Below, one piece after another: positions 53,926 through 61,469 of a DNA stretch of 64,000 nt. The number at the start of each line of letters is the position of its first letter. The first letter of the stretch is position 1. The notes under the pieces were generated by a model. It did not search any database, was not told the origin of the DNA, and saw nothing but the letters and a program-made list of their open reading frames with translations. The position numbers and the translations under genes are program-made. This DNA is from Nocardiopsis potens DSM 45234 (lineage in GTDB: Bacteria > Actinomycetota > Actinomycetes > Streptosporangiales > Streptosporangiaceae): positions 62,001 to 126,000 of the forward strand of contig NZ_ANBB01000037.1 in the NCBI RefSeq assembly GCF_000341105.1, read 5' to 3'.

Positions 53926-53949
53926 GACTGATCGGCTGACTGGTCGGCA
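53926..53949. repeat. 12-bp direct repeat upstream of the PhoD-like gene
   Basis: GACTGATCGGCT followed directly by GACTGGTCGGCA. It lies 13 bp upstream of the start codon. It does not match the 11-bp PHO box, so phosphate control is not supported. Confidence 0.4.
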
Positions 53950-54079
53950 CTGCAGGCCGCCCGGGGGCGGCGGGGCCGGAGCCCCAAGGGCGAGTATGGC
54001 GCCCCGGCGAGGCGGGCGTCACCCGGACGGCTCCCGGAAAGAGGTTCGGTACCGCCCCGGCGTGGGTAACCGTTGCCGC

Positions 54080-54508
54080 ATGCGGACAAAAGAACTGGAC
54101 CTCCGCACGGGGGACCGCGAGGGCGTCTTCGACATCACCGAGGAGTGCCGCGCGTTCACCGCGGAGGCGGGCGGGGACGGGCTGCTGAACGTCTTCGTGC
54201 CGCACGCGACGGCGGGCGTCGCCGTGATGGAGCTGGGCGCCGGCTCCGACGACGACCTGCTGGCCGCGCTCGCCGACCTGCTCCCGGCAGACGACCGGTG
54301 GCGGCACCGGCACGGATCGCCCGGTCACGGACGCTCGCACGTCATGCCCGCGATGATCGCGCCCTACGCCACGCTGCCCGTGCTGGACGGCCGTCCGGCA
54401 CTGGGAACCTGGCAGTCGGTCGCGGTGGTCGACCTCAACGTGGACAACCCCCGGCGCACGGTGCGGCTGTCCTTCTTGACGGGCGGTGCGGACGGAGCAG
54501 GATGGTAG
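54080..54508 (+). CDS. YjbQ/UPF0047 family protein
   Basis: 142 aa. Family pattern: ITEECRAFTAEA, LLNVFVPHATAGVAVMELG, WRHRHGSPGHGRSHVMPAMIAP and GTWQSVAVVDLNVDNPRRTVRLSFL, with conserved His residues. Members have been reported to have thiamine-phosphate synthase side activity; the true role is unsettled. ATG 54080 chosen; divergent from the PhoD-like gene. Confidence 0.88.
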   Translation: MRTKELDLRTGDREGVFDITEECRAFTAEAGGDGLLNVFVPHATAGVAVMELGAGSDDDLLAALADLLPADDRWRHRHGSPGHGRSHVMPAMIAPYATLPVLDGRPALGTWQSVAVVDLNVDNPRRTVRLSFLTGGADGAGW

Positions 54509-54644
54509 GTGGCGAGGCCGCCGGTGGGGCGCGCGTTGACGGATCGGTGCCGCAGCGTGTGAACTTAGGCGGCAGCAAGCGGGAACGAGCCGGTGACGGT
54601 ACAGGACCGGTGGACACAGTGGATTTTCGTGGAGGAGGACTTTC

Positions 54645-55076
54645 GTGAGCGCGACCGCGGGCCAGGCGCAAAGTGAACGAGGCCTGGCCGATCGACTCGG
54701 GTTCAAACCGGGTCAGGTGGTGCAGGAGTTCGGCTACGACGACGACGTGGACGAGCGGCTGCGCGAGTCGATCGCCGAGCTGACCGGCGAGGAGCTGGTC
54801 GACGAGGACGACGACGGCATCTTCGACGCCGCCCTGCTGTGGTGGCGGAGCGACGAGGAGGGCGACCTCACCGACGCCCTGGTCGACGTGCTCGGGGCGG
54901 TGGAGGGCGGCGGCGCCATCCTGGTGCTGACCCCCAAGGCGGGTCGGGAGGGCCACGTGCCGCCGACCGACGTGTCGGATGCCGCTTCGACCGCGGGCCT
55001 GTCGCAGACCAGCGCGGTCAGCGTCGGCTCGGACTGGGCCGGCTTCAGGCTCGTGGCCCCGAAGGCCGGCCGCTGA
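54645..55076 (+). CDS. DUF3052 family protein
   Basis: 143 aa acidic protein: RLGFKPGQVVQEFGYDDDVDE, DEDDDGIFDAALLWWRSDEGD-like stretch, ILVLTPKAGREGHVPPTDVSDAA and TSAVSVGSDWAGFRLVAPK. Actinobacteria-specific and often next to ahpE, as here. Function unknown. GTG start after GGAGGAGGA. Confidence 0.88.
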   Translation: MSATAGQAQSERGLADRLGFKPGQVVQEFGYDDDVDERLRESIAELTGEELVDEDDDGIFDAALLWWRSDEEGDLTDALVDVLGAVEGGGAILVLTPKAGREGHVPPTDVSDAASTAGLSQTSAVSVGSDWAGFRLVAPKAGR

Positions 55077-55141
55077 GCGGCGCCGCACGGGGTCGCGCCC
55101 GGAGGGCCTCCGGCACCCGGCTGCCCTAGGCTTGGCCGTGC

Positions 55142-55175
55142 AGGGTGCCGCCCGCCCGAGCGCGGGCGGCACCCT
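55142..55175 (+). terminator. Terminator after the DUF3052 gene
   Basis: Perfect 14-bp stem (55142-55155 / 55162-55175) with a 6-nt loop, 65 bp after the stop. Confidence 0.8.
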
Positions 55176-55219
55176 CGCGGTGCGCATCGTCGATACAGAG
55201 AGGTACAGGTGCCGACCCC

Positions 55220-55681
55220 ATGTCGATCGAGATCGGGCAGCCCGCCCCGGACTTCGAGCTCTCCGACCAGCACGGCCAGACCGTGCGGCTGTCCGACTTC
55301 AAGGGCCGCAAGAACGTGGTCGTGGTCTTCTACCCGCTGGCGTTCTCCGGCGTGTGCGAGGGCGAGCTCTGCTCCCTGCGGGACAACATCTCCGACTTCC
55401 GGAGCGGCGACGCCGAGCTGCTGAGCATCTCCGTCGACTCGATGTTCGCCCACCGGGCCTGGGCGGACCGGGAGAACCTGGACTACCCGCTGCTCTCCGA
55501 CTTCTGGCCGCACGGCGCCGTCGCCAAGGCGTATGGTGTGTTCGACGAGGACAAGGGCGTCGCCGTGCGCGGCACGTTCCTGGTCGACAAGGAGGGCGTG
55601 GTCCGCTGGAAGGTCGTCAACCCCATCTCGGAGGCGCGCGACCTGGACGACTACCGCAAGGCCCTCGCCGAACTCAGCTGA
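55220..55681 (+). CDS. ahpE: Peroxiredoxin, AhpE type
   Basis: 153 aa. Thioredoxin-fold peroxidase reducing hydroperoxides. Peroxidatic Cys46 in PLAFSGVCEGEL; LLSDFWPHGAVAKAYGVF and RGTFLVDKEGVVRW are AhpE hallmarks. A second Cys lies at position 51 (GELCSL), absent from the M. tuberculosis protein as I recall it. Clustered with DUF3052. Confidence 0.94.
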   Translation: MSIEIGQPAPDFELSDQHGQTVRLSDFKGRKNVVVVFYPLAFSGVCEGELCSLRDNISDFRSGDAELLSISVDSMFAHRAWADRENLDYPLLSDFWPHGAVAKAYGVFDEDKGVAVRGTFLVDKEGVVRWKVVNPISEARDLDDYRKALAELS

Positions 55682-55697
55682 TCTCCGGAGGACCGTG

Positions 55698-56039
55698 ATG
55701 CCCTGCTCGCTCTGCGGGGCGCGGCACACCGACCCGGCCCGTGGCGCGCGCCCATGGAAGCGCGGCGTGCGCCACGAGCGCCAGGTCCTGATCTGCCCGG
55801 AATGCCAGCTCGCCCGGGACTGGAAGGCGGACCTGGACCGCTGCCCCCGCTGCCGCTCCACCTTCCTCCTCTCCCGCCTCGGCGAGGTCGAGTGCCACAG
55901 CTGCGGCCACATCCGCCCGCAGACCTCCCCCTGCCCGGCCCCGGATCCGGACCCGGCCCTCACCAACGCGGTCGAACAGGCCCTCTCCCGCGCCCTGCGC
56001 GGCCTGTCCTTCCTCCCGGCCGACCGCACCCACCACTGA
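55698..56039 (+). CDS. Zinc-ribbon hypothetical protein
   Basis: 113 aa with four CxxC pairs (CSLC, CPEC, CPRC, CHSC) in the first 75 residues, enough for two zinc ribbons, and a C-terminal helix rich in Leu/Arg. No enzymatic motif. It follows ahpE by 16 bp and may be co-transcribed. Confidence 0.75.
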   Translation: MPCSLCGARHTDPARGARPWKRGVRHERQVLICPECQLARDWKADLDRCPRCRSTFLLSRLGEVECHSCGHIRPQTSPCPAPDPDPALTNAVEQALSRALRGLSFLPADRTHH

Positions 56040-56073
56040 CCCGACCCTGTACCATTTCTTCCGACCCGGTTCA

Positions 56074-56147
56074 GGGCGCATAGCTCAGTTGGCCAGAGCA
56101 TCCGGCTTACAACCGGAAGGTCGCAGGTTCGAGCCCTGCTGCGCCCA
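56074..56147 (+). tRNA. tRNA-Val (anticodon UAC)
   Basis: 74-nt cloverleaf: acceptor GGGCGCA/TGCGCCC, D stem GCTC/GAGC, anticodon stem TCCGG/CCGGA with loop CTTACAA (anticodon TAC), T arm GCAGG-TTCGAGC-CCTGC. CCA is not encoded. A hairpin terminator follows. Confidence 0.95.
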
Positions 56148-56164
56148 CCCAGCCACAGACCAGC

Positions 56165-56206
56165 GAGAAGCCCCGCCACCTGCACGGGCAGGCGGCGGGG
56201 CTTCTC
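56165..56206 (+). terminator. tRNA-Val terminator
   Basis: Stem GAGAAGCCCCGCC (56165-56177) pairs with its complement at 56194-56206, with an inner CCTGC/GCAGG stem; then CTGCGC. Located 17 bp after the tRNA. Confidence 0.85.
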
Positions 56207-56254
56207 TGCGCCCGGGGATCGCCGACCGGTTCCGGTCGGCCGCTCAGCGGGGCA

Positions 56255-56530
56255 CTAGCTCCTGCTCACGCTCATGAGGTGCATCTTGGGGGGATTGCTG
56301 GTGACGCACCAGTAATAGCGGGAGGTCCCGGTGCCGATCGAGCTGTTGTAGAGGAAGGCCTTGGCCTTGCACTCCTTCTCCGAGAGGTTCTTCTCCTCGA
56401 TCCTCGTGTCGTTCGGAGGGCCGTAGGCGCTCACCGTGTCGGCTCCGGCCGGCGCCGCGGCGAGGAGGATTCCGGATGCGGCCGCTGCGGCCACCAGGAG
56501 CGAGGCCGCTCCCTTCTTGATGCGGTTCAC
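56255..56530 (-). CDS. Small secreted protein
   Basis: 91 aa. Sec-type signal peptide: MNRIKKG followed by a hydrophobic stretch and AAAPAGA-DT cleavage region near residue 30. The mature part is about 60 aa with exactly two cysteines (KECKA and YYWCV), likely one disulfide. GTG start. Not recognised; resembles the many small secreted proteins of filamentous actinomycetes. Confidence 0.75.
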   Translation of the reverse strand: MNRIKKGAASLLVAAAAASGILLAAAPAGADTVSAYGPPNDTRIEEKNLSEKECKAKAFLYNSSIGTGTSRYYWCVTSNPPKMHLMSVSRS

Positions 56531-56889
56531 GTGGAGGACCTTTCTGCGGATGTCGGCGCCGGCTCCGGCGGATGAACGTGAAAACGGAACGGCCTTCTCC
56601 TTGGGAGAGCGCTCCGAATTCGCGGACCCCGACGCTATCCAGCGCCCGTGGCGGCCGCAAGGCGCCGGGGCTTTTCCCGATCGGACCGGAAAAGGGGGCG
56701 GAGAAGTGCACTGAGATCCCTGTTGACCTGGCCGTATGTCGCCATCGAAGGGGTGCCGTGCCTATTGCCGGGCATTTCGATCCTCGTTGAAAAACCCTGA
56801 TGCGGAGAGTAAACCGAATGCGGGGAACGCGGGCCGTGTGAAGTGGGCCACTCGAATTCCGTGCTTCGGATGCCTCCCGGGTCGCCCGT
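56531..56889. other. Gene-free spacer
   Basis: About 360 bp upstream of the secreted-protein gene and downstream of the truncated serine hydrolase. It should carry the secreted-protein promoter; I see no gene, hairpin or repeat in it. Confidence 0.5.
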
Positions 56890-57273
56890 TCAGTTCTGCA
56901 GGCGGGTGCCGATCTCGAGGAACGCCCGGACGAGGGGCGGGTAGGGGGCCGCCGGGGAGACGACCTGGGAGGCGTAGTGGACGACGACCAGTTCGAGCGC
57001 GGGGGAGATGAACAGGCGCTGGCCGTGGATGCCGCTCGCCATGAAGGAGCCGTAGGGGTCGTTCAGGATCCACCACAGGTCGTGGTAGGAGAGGGCGGCA
57101 GGTGAATCGGGCGGCGCCGCGGGGAAGCGGACCCGGTGCCCGCAGCCGTCCGGTACGTCGGAGGCGATCGCCGAGGCGACGGCCTCCGGGACGATCCGGC
57201 GGCCGCCGAGCACGCCGCCGAGCCGGACCATCTCGCCGAACCTGGCCAGGTCGCGGGCGGTGCCGGGCCCTCC
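56890..57273 (-). pseudogene. Truncated serine hydrolase (beta-lactamase-like), 3' fragment
   Basis: Minus-strand frame reads GTARDLARFGEMVRLGGVLGGRRIV... to SYHDLWWILNDPYGSFMASGIHGQRLFISPALELVVVHYAS, the C-terminal third of a class C beta-lactamase-like serine hydrolase including its HG-G motif equivalent. The SxxK catalytic part is missing: the similarity ends at about 57273 and Pro/Arg-rich sequence follows. The next 150 bp up to the operator may hold another remnant (GGEILVSGP, cyclase-like). Confidence 0.75.
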
Positions 57274-57423
57274 CGCCCGGAGCGGGCGGGGGAGGGGGCC
57301 GGCGCCGCAGGAGCGCCGGGACGGGCGGTGTTTCCGCGCGGGCGGCCGGTGCGCTGGACGGGCCGGACACGAGGATCTCCCCGCCGGCGGAGCGGGCGAC
57401 CTGCCGCCTTCGAGGCGTTGAGG

Positions 57424-57449
57424 CCGATTGAACCACGTTGTTCAATCGG
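57424..57449. promoter_or_regulatory. TetR-type operator palindrome
   Basis: Arms CCGATTGAAC and GTTCAATCGG separated by 6 bp, perfect. It lies 35 bp before the TetR remnant start and upstream of the divergent hydrolase remnant, as expected for a former autoregulated divergent pair. Confidence 0.75.
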
Positions 57450-57484
57450 TTCCCGGTGCCGCAGGGCCGGACAGGGGAAAGCCA

Positions 57485-58110
57485 GTGGAATCATCGACCC
57501 GATTGCAGATCCTGCTCACCGCGGAGCAGCTGTTCGCGACGCAGGGAATCGACGCGACCTCTCTCCGGCAGATCGGTTCCGAGGTGTGGAAGCGCAATAC
57601 CGTCGCGGCCAAATACCACTTTCAGAACAAGAAAACCCTGATCAGGGCCATTTCAAGCACTGGCTCAGTGTGATCGCCGCCCGCTGCGCAGAATTCTTGA
57701 AAACGGCCGATGCCGACGGGCGACTCGACGATCCGCGGGCATTGGTGGGGATCCTCGTGCGGCCGCCCGCCGATCAGGCCACCGGCTCGGGGAGCCACTA
57801 CGTGCGTTTTCTGCACCGGGTGTTCGAATACGTCGGACGCTATGTCACCGCCTTCCCGGAATCGGGCGGGCTCGAAGAGGCGGTGGCCGTCGGGCGCCTG
57901 GTCGCCGACCGGCTCCCCGGCCTGACCCTGCCGGCGCTGCGCCCCCGGATCACCTGGGCGGGCCGGCCGATCATCTCCGCCCTCGCCGACCTGGAAGGGG
58001 CGGAGGGGGCCGCGCCCCTCCGCGAGCCGGACGCCGAGACGTACGCGGCGGCGCTGATCGACGCGGCCACCGGCCTGCTCACGGCCGATTCCACCGCCCG
58101 GCCCACCGGG
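57485..58110 (+). pseudogene. Frameshifted TetR-family regulator
   Basis: GTG start; residues 1-56 give a good TetR HTH (LQILLTAEQLFATQGIDATSLRQIGSE and YHFQNKKTLIRAI). The frame then stops at 57673. The protein continues in another frame from about 57652 (FKHWLSVIAARCAEFLK to LIDAATGLLTADSTARP). One missing T in the ATTT run at 57650-57653 explains the break: a real mutation or a sequencing error. The normal stop is absent; the frame runs into the kinase remnant. Confidence 0.8.
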
Positions 58111-58141
58111 GAGCGGTGGCGGCCGGCCCGCCTCGGCCCAG

Positions 58142-58501
58142 ACGCTCGGGGACGAGGAGCGCCTGCGGCAGGTCGTCACCAACCTGGTCGGCAACGCGGT
58201 CGCGCACACGCCGGCCGGAACGCCGGTCCGGATCGGCGTGGGCGCCGAGGACGGATACGCGGTGCTGGAGGTGGCCGACCAGGGGCCGGGCCTCCCGCCG
58301 GAGGAGGAGCGGCGGGTCTTCGAGCGGTTCTACCGGGCCGACGCCTCGCGCACCCGCGCCACCGGCGCCGGCGCGGGCCTCGGCCTGTCGATCGTGCACT
58401 CCCTCGTCACGGCCCACGGCGGCGACGTCGAGGTCGACAGCGCCCCGGGGCGGGGGTGCACCTTCCGGGTGCGGCTCGCCCTGCTCGGACCGGCGGACTG
58501 A
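58142..58501 (+). pseudogene. Histidine kinase 3' fragment (HATPase domain only)
   Basis: The frame reads TLGDEERLRQVVTNLVGNAV, then DQGPGLPPEEERRVFERFYR, GAGLGLSIVHSLVTAHGG and SAPGRGCTFRVRL: the N, G1, F and G2 boxes of a sensor kinase ATPase domain. No sensor, HAMP or HisKA part and no response regulator is nearby. It directly follows the TetR remnant. Confidence 0.8.
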
Positions 58502-58608
58502 GCGGGCCCGCGGCGCGGCGCCCCGTCCCGCCCGGCGCGCTGTGACGGGTTTCACCGGCCCTGCCTGCGAGGATGGCCTACCATGAGGCCGGGCCCCCGG
58601 AACCGGGT

Positions 58609-58652
58609 CCGCGGACGAGGGAGCCGTACCCGCACCACGACAAGACGGCCTC
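58609..58652 (+). promoter_or_regulatory. Guanidine-III (ykkC-III) riboswitch
   Basis: The sequence contains GCGGACGAGG, GCCGTACCCGC and ACGACAAGACGGC in order, close to the guanidine-III aptamer of Thermobifida fusca as I recall it. P1 forms between GCGG (58611-58614) and CCGC (58630-58633). A second helix forms between GCCGT and ACGGC. The conserved ACGAGG and ACAAGACGG stretches are intact. AAAGGGG follows immediately, then the ATG of an SMR gene at 58672, fitting translational control by guanidinium. Confidence 0.88.
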
Positions 58653-58671
58653 GAAAGGGGCTCGTTCTTCC

Positions 58672-58986
58672 ATGGCCTGGTTCGTTCTGGTCGCCTCCGG
58701 CGTCCTGGAGGCCGTCTGGGCGCTGGCGCTCTCCGCCTCCAAGGGGTTCTCCCGATGGCGCCCCACCGTCCTCTTCCTCGTCGCCCTGACCCTGAGCATG
58801 GCGGGTCTGGCCTGGGCGATGACCTCCCTGCCGACCGGTACCGCCTACGCGGTCTGGGTGGGCATCGGCGCCACCCTGACGGTGCTGTGGGGCCTGGTCA
58901 CCGGGCAGGACCGCGCGACCTGGAGCAAGTCCCTGCTGCTGGTCCTGCTCGTCGGTTCGATCGTCGGCCTCAAGGCGGTGAGCTGA
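58672..58986 (+). CDS. SMR-family guanidinium exporter subunit (Gdx/SugE-like)
   Basis: 104 aa, four transmembrane helices. Conserved Glu in the first helix (VASGVLEAVWALAL), SugE-type KGFSRWRPT, and WAMTSLPTGTAYAVWVGIGA. ATG 58672 chosen because the riboswitch ends just upstream; the longer open frame from 58573 would translate through the aptamer. Probably works as a heterodimer with the next gene. Confidence 0.92.
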   Translation: MAWFVLVASGVLEAVWALALSASKGFSRWRPTVLFLVALTLSMAGLAWAMTSLPTGTAYAVWVGIGATLTVLWGLVTGQDRATWSKSLLLVLLVGSIVGLKAVS

Positions 58987-58987
58987 C

Positions 58988-59332
58988 ATGCCGTGGATCG
59001 TCCTTCTCGTCAGCGCGGTGTTCGAGGCCGTGTGGGCCACCGCCCTGGGCATGTCCGAGGGGTTCAGCCGGCCGGTCCCGACCGCCGTCTTCCTCGTCGC
59101 CCTCGCGGTGAGCATGGTCGGCCTGGGATGGGCCGCCGAGCACATCCCCATCGGCACCGCCTACGCGGTCTGGGTCGGCCTCGGCGCCGCGCTGACGGTG
59201 CTCTACGCGATGGCCACCGGCGGCGAGAGCGTCTCGGCGGCCAAGATCGTCTTCCTCATCGGGATCATCGCCGCGGTCGTCGGGCTGAAGCTGGTGCGGG
59301 GCGCGCCCGAACCGGCCGCCGAGAAGCCCTGA
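58988..59332 (+). CDS. SMR-family guanidinium exporter partner subunit
   Basis: 114 aa, four transmembrane helices; membrane-helix Glu in VSAVFEAVWATALG, GFSRPVPT and IPIGTAYAVWVGLGA. Starts 1 bp after the first subunit. The tandem pair resembles heterodimeric SMR systems such as YkkCD, and both sequences carry Gdx-type motifs. The C-terminal extension is polar. Confidence 0.92.
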   Translation: MPWIVLLVSAVFEAVWATALGMSEGFSRPVPTAVFLVALAVSMVGLGWAAEHIPIGTAYAVWVGLGAALTVLYAMATGGESVSAAKIVFLIGIIAAVVGLKLVRGAPEPAAEKP

Positions 59333-59352
59333 CGGCCGCCCGGGGCGGCGCT

Positions 59353-59389
59353 CCTCCGGGCCCGGCCGTGTCCCCGCCGGGCCCGGAGG
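59353..59389 (+). terminator. Terminator of the SMR operon
   Basis: Perfect 14-bp stem (59353-59366 / 59376-59389), 9-nt loop, 20 bp after the second SMR stop. Confidence 0.8.
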
Positions 59390-59583
59390 CCGTTCGAGGA
59401 GCGGCGCCCGCCGCGCCCGCGGCCGCCGCTCCGTCCGCCACTCCGCCCGCCGGGCGGAGCACCGGCCGGCGCCGCTGCGTCCGCGACCGCGGGCGCCCGC
59501 CCACGCACCGCGGAGCCGCGGCCCTGCGGCGAGTGGGCGGGCGCATGCGCGGACGGCTCACCCGACCGGAGCCCTCCCGCCCG

Positions 59584-60657
59584 TCACCGAGGGGCGCGGG
59601 GGCCCGCACCGCCTTCGCCGCCCGCACCGCTCTCACCGTCCTCGCCGCCGGGCGGCCGGTCGTCGGAGTGCCGCGCCCTGAGCACGAACGACGCGGTCAG
59701 GGCGACGCCGCGGTCCGGGTCCTCCGCGAGCGCGGCCAGGACCGCGCGGGCGCGCGGGCCGGGGACCTCGGCGAGCGCGCCCGCGAGGCGGCGGCGGGCC
59801 GGCTCCGCCGCGCCGGCCAGCCCGCCGGCGACCGCGTGCGCGATCTCGTCCGCGCAGCCGTGCAGGCGGGCGAGGAGCCCGAGCACGTCGGCGGCTTCGA
59901 CGTCGTCACTCCCCTCGGCGACCAGGGCGACGAGCGCGGGGACGGCGTCGGCCCGGCCGCGCGCGCCGCGTGCGAGCACCGCCCGCCGGCGCACCAGCGG
60001 GTCGGGGTGGCGGAACGCACCGGCGAGGGCGGCGGAGGCGCGGGGCGAGCCGATCTTCTCGAGCGCCGCCACCGCGCGCCGCCTCCGGTCGGCGTCCGGG
60101 GAGTCCAAGGCCTCCACCAGGACCGGGAGCGCGCGGTCGCCGGTCCGCGCCAGGGCCCAGCGCAGCGCGCCGGCGACGTTGGGGTCGGGCTCGTTCAGCG
60201 CCGCTTCGGCGAGGGGGACGGCGTCGCGGTCCTCCCCGCCCGGGAGCGACAGGGCGAGGCGCTGGCGCGCCGAGGGCGTGCCGGCGCCGAGCCCGCGCAC
60301 CAGCTCGACCAGGCGCAGCACGTCGGACCAGGCGTCCGGGCCGCTCGCCCGCACCCGGTCGAGCCGGCGGAGCAGCTCCTCCTCGCGGGCGATGCGGTCG
60401 CGGGCGCGGGCGGTGAGCTGCTCGACCATGGCCGCCGGGCTGAACGAGAGGTCCCCGAGCACGTCGGCGATCTCGTTCAGGCTCAGCCCGAGCGAGCGGA
60501 GCCCCTCCACGTGGAACAGGCGGCGGACGTCCTGCTCCGAGTACTCCCGGTACCCGCCCGGCGTGCGCCCGCTCGGCGACACCAGCCCGATCCGGTCGTA
60601 GTGGCGCAGCATGCGGGTGCTGATGCCGGACCGCTCCGAGACCTCGCCGATCAGCAC
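59584..60657 (-). CDS. MerR-family regulator fused to HEAT repeats
   Basis: 357 aa. N-terminal MerR HTH (LIGEVSERSGISTRMLRHYDRIGLVSPSGRTPGGYREY, residues 1-40) with wing and dimerisation helix to about 110. Residues 120-330 consist of HEAT-like Ala/Leu/Arg helical repeats (for example ALEKIGSPRASAALAGAFRHPDPLVRRRAV). A HEAT array as effector domain is unusual for MerR. Start 4 bp after the partner HEAT gene. Confidence 0.9.
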   Translation of the reverse strand: MLIGEVSERSGISTRMLRHYDRIGLVSPSGRTPGGYREYSEQDVRRLFHVEGLRSLGLSLNEIADVLGDLSFSPAAMVEQLTARARDRIAREEELLRRLDRVRASGPDAWSDVLRLVELVRGLGAGTPSARQRLALSLPGGEDRDAVPLAEAALNEPDPNVAGALRWALARTGDRALPVLVEALDSPDADRRRRAVAALEKIGSPRASAALAGAFRHPDPLVRRRAVLARGARGRADAVPALVALVAEGSDDVEAADVLGLLARLHGCADEIAHAVAGGLAGAAEPARRRLAGALAEVPGPRARAVLAALAEDPDRGVALTASFVLRARHSDDRPPGGEDGESGAGGEGGAGPRAPR

Positions 60658-60661
60658 CGGT

Positions 60662-61333
60662 TCACTCCCCGGTGAGCGGTGCGCCGAGAAGCGTGACGAT
60701 CCGCTCCGCCTCCGCGATCGCGGCGTCGAACCCCTCCTCGGGGTCGAGCATCAGGCGCTCGGTGGCGACGGCGTGCGTGCGCACGCCCTCGTCGGGGTCG
60801 GCCCGGGCCCGCTCGACGGCGGGCGCCGCCGCCGGGCCGAGCGCGACGAAGGCCCGGCTGAGGCTCAGCCGCACCTCGCGGCCCCCTCGGCCGAACTGGG
60901 TCGACAGGGTCTCGGCGAGGTCGGCCTCGAAGCCTTCCGGGACGAGCCCGGCGGCGGTGCGCCACGCGGCGCGGGCGACCTCGTCGTCCTCGTCCCGCAG
61001 CAGGTCCGCCGTGATCGCGGGCCACACCCGCCGGTCCCCGATCTTGGAGAGCGTGTGCAGGGCCTGGCTCCGGGCCTGCGGGTTCTCCGACTCCAGCTCG
61101 GGCAGGAGCAGGCCGACGGCGGCCTCCGCGTCGTGCTGGGTGAGCGCCCAGGTCAGCATGTCGCGCACGTAGAAGTCCGGCTCGGTGCCGCACCGCTCCA
61201 CCAGGACCCCGACGTACTCGGGCGCGGGCCGCATTCCGGCGGCCAGCGCCGCCTGCAGCCGGGCCGACGACTCCGCGGCCTCCAGTGCGCTCTTCAACCG
61301 CGGCGCGATCCGGCCGCCGTGTTTCCCGTCCAC
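60662..61333 (-). CDS. HEAT-repeat protein, partner of the MerR-HEAT regulator
   Basis: 223 aa almost entirely of HEAT repeats (LPELESENPQARSQALHTLSKIGDRRVWPAI; DLLRDEDDEVARAAWRTAAGLVP). No enzymatic motif. GTG start with GGAGGTGG upstream. First gene of a two-gene operon driven by the MerR-type promoter at 61356-61386. May interact with the regulator's own HEAT domain; inferred. Confidence 0.85.
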   Translation of the reverse strand: MDGKHGGRIAPRLKSALEAAESSARLQAALAAGMRPAPEYVGVLVERCGTEPDFYVRDMLTWALTQHDAEAAVGLLLPELESENPQARSQALHTLSKIGDRRVWPAITADLLRDEDDEVARAAWRTAAGLVPEGFEADLAETLSTQFGRGGREVRLSLSRAFVALGPAAAPAVERARADPDEGVRTHAVATERLMLDPEEGFDAAIAEAERIVTLLGAPLTGE

Positions 61334-61355
61334 TTCTGGACCACCTCCGCCCGCG

Positions 61356-61386
61356 ATTCAAGACCTTGTCACAGTGGCAAGGTCAA
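61356..61386 (-). promoter_or_regulatory. MerR-type promoter with 19-bp spacer and operator dyad
   Basis: On the minus strand: -35 TTGACC (61381-61386), a 19-bp spacer, -10 TTGAAT (61356-61361). The dyad GACCTTG...CAAGGTC (61362-61368 and 61378-61384) fills the spacer. The overlong spacer with internal dyad is the hallmark of MerR-activated promoters. It lies 23 bp before the HEAT gene start. Confidence 0.85.
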
Positions 61387-61469
61387 GTCCTCGCGGCGGG
61401 GCCGTGCCGGGCGGGGAAAGCCGCCGGCCGCCGGCCCGCCCGCCCGCCGGAGCGCGGGGCGGGTGCCGG

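Noticed and set aside
53926-53949. PHO box before the PhoD-like gene
   Set aside because: Repeat length is 12, not 11, and the sequence lacks the GTTCACC core.
57136-58545. A single 469-aa protein spanning the TetR C-terminus and beyond
   Set aside because: Its N-terminal part is antisense to the hydrolase remnant and its C-terminal part is an out-of-frame reading of the kinase fragment; only the middle matches TetR.
58573-58671. N-terminal extension of the first SMR protein from 58573
   Set aside because: It would translate through the riboswitch, and the added residues are not hydrophobic or family-like.
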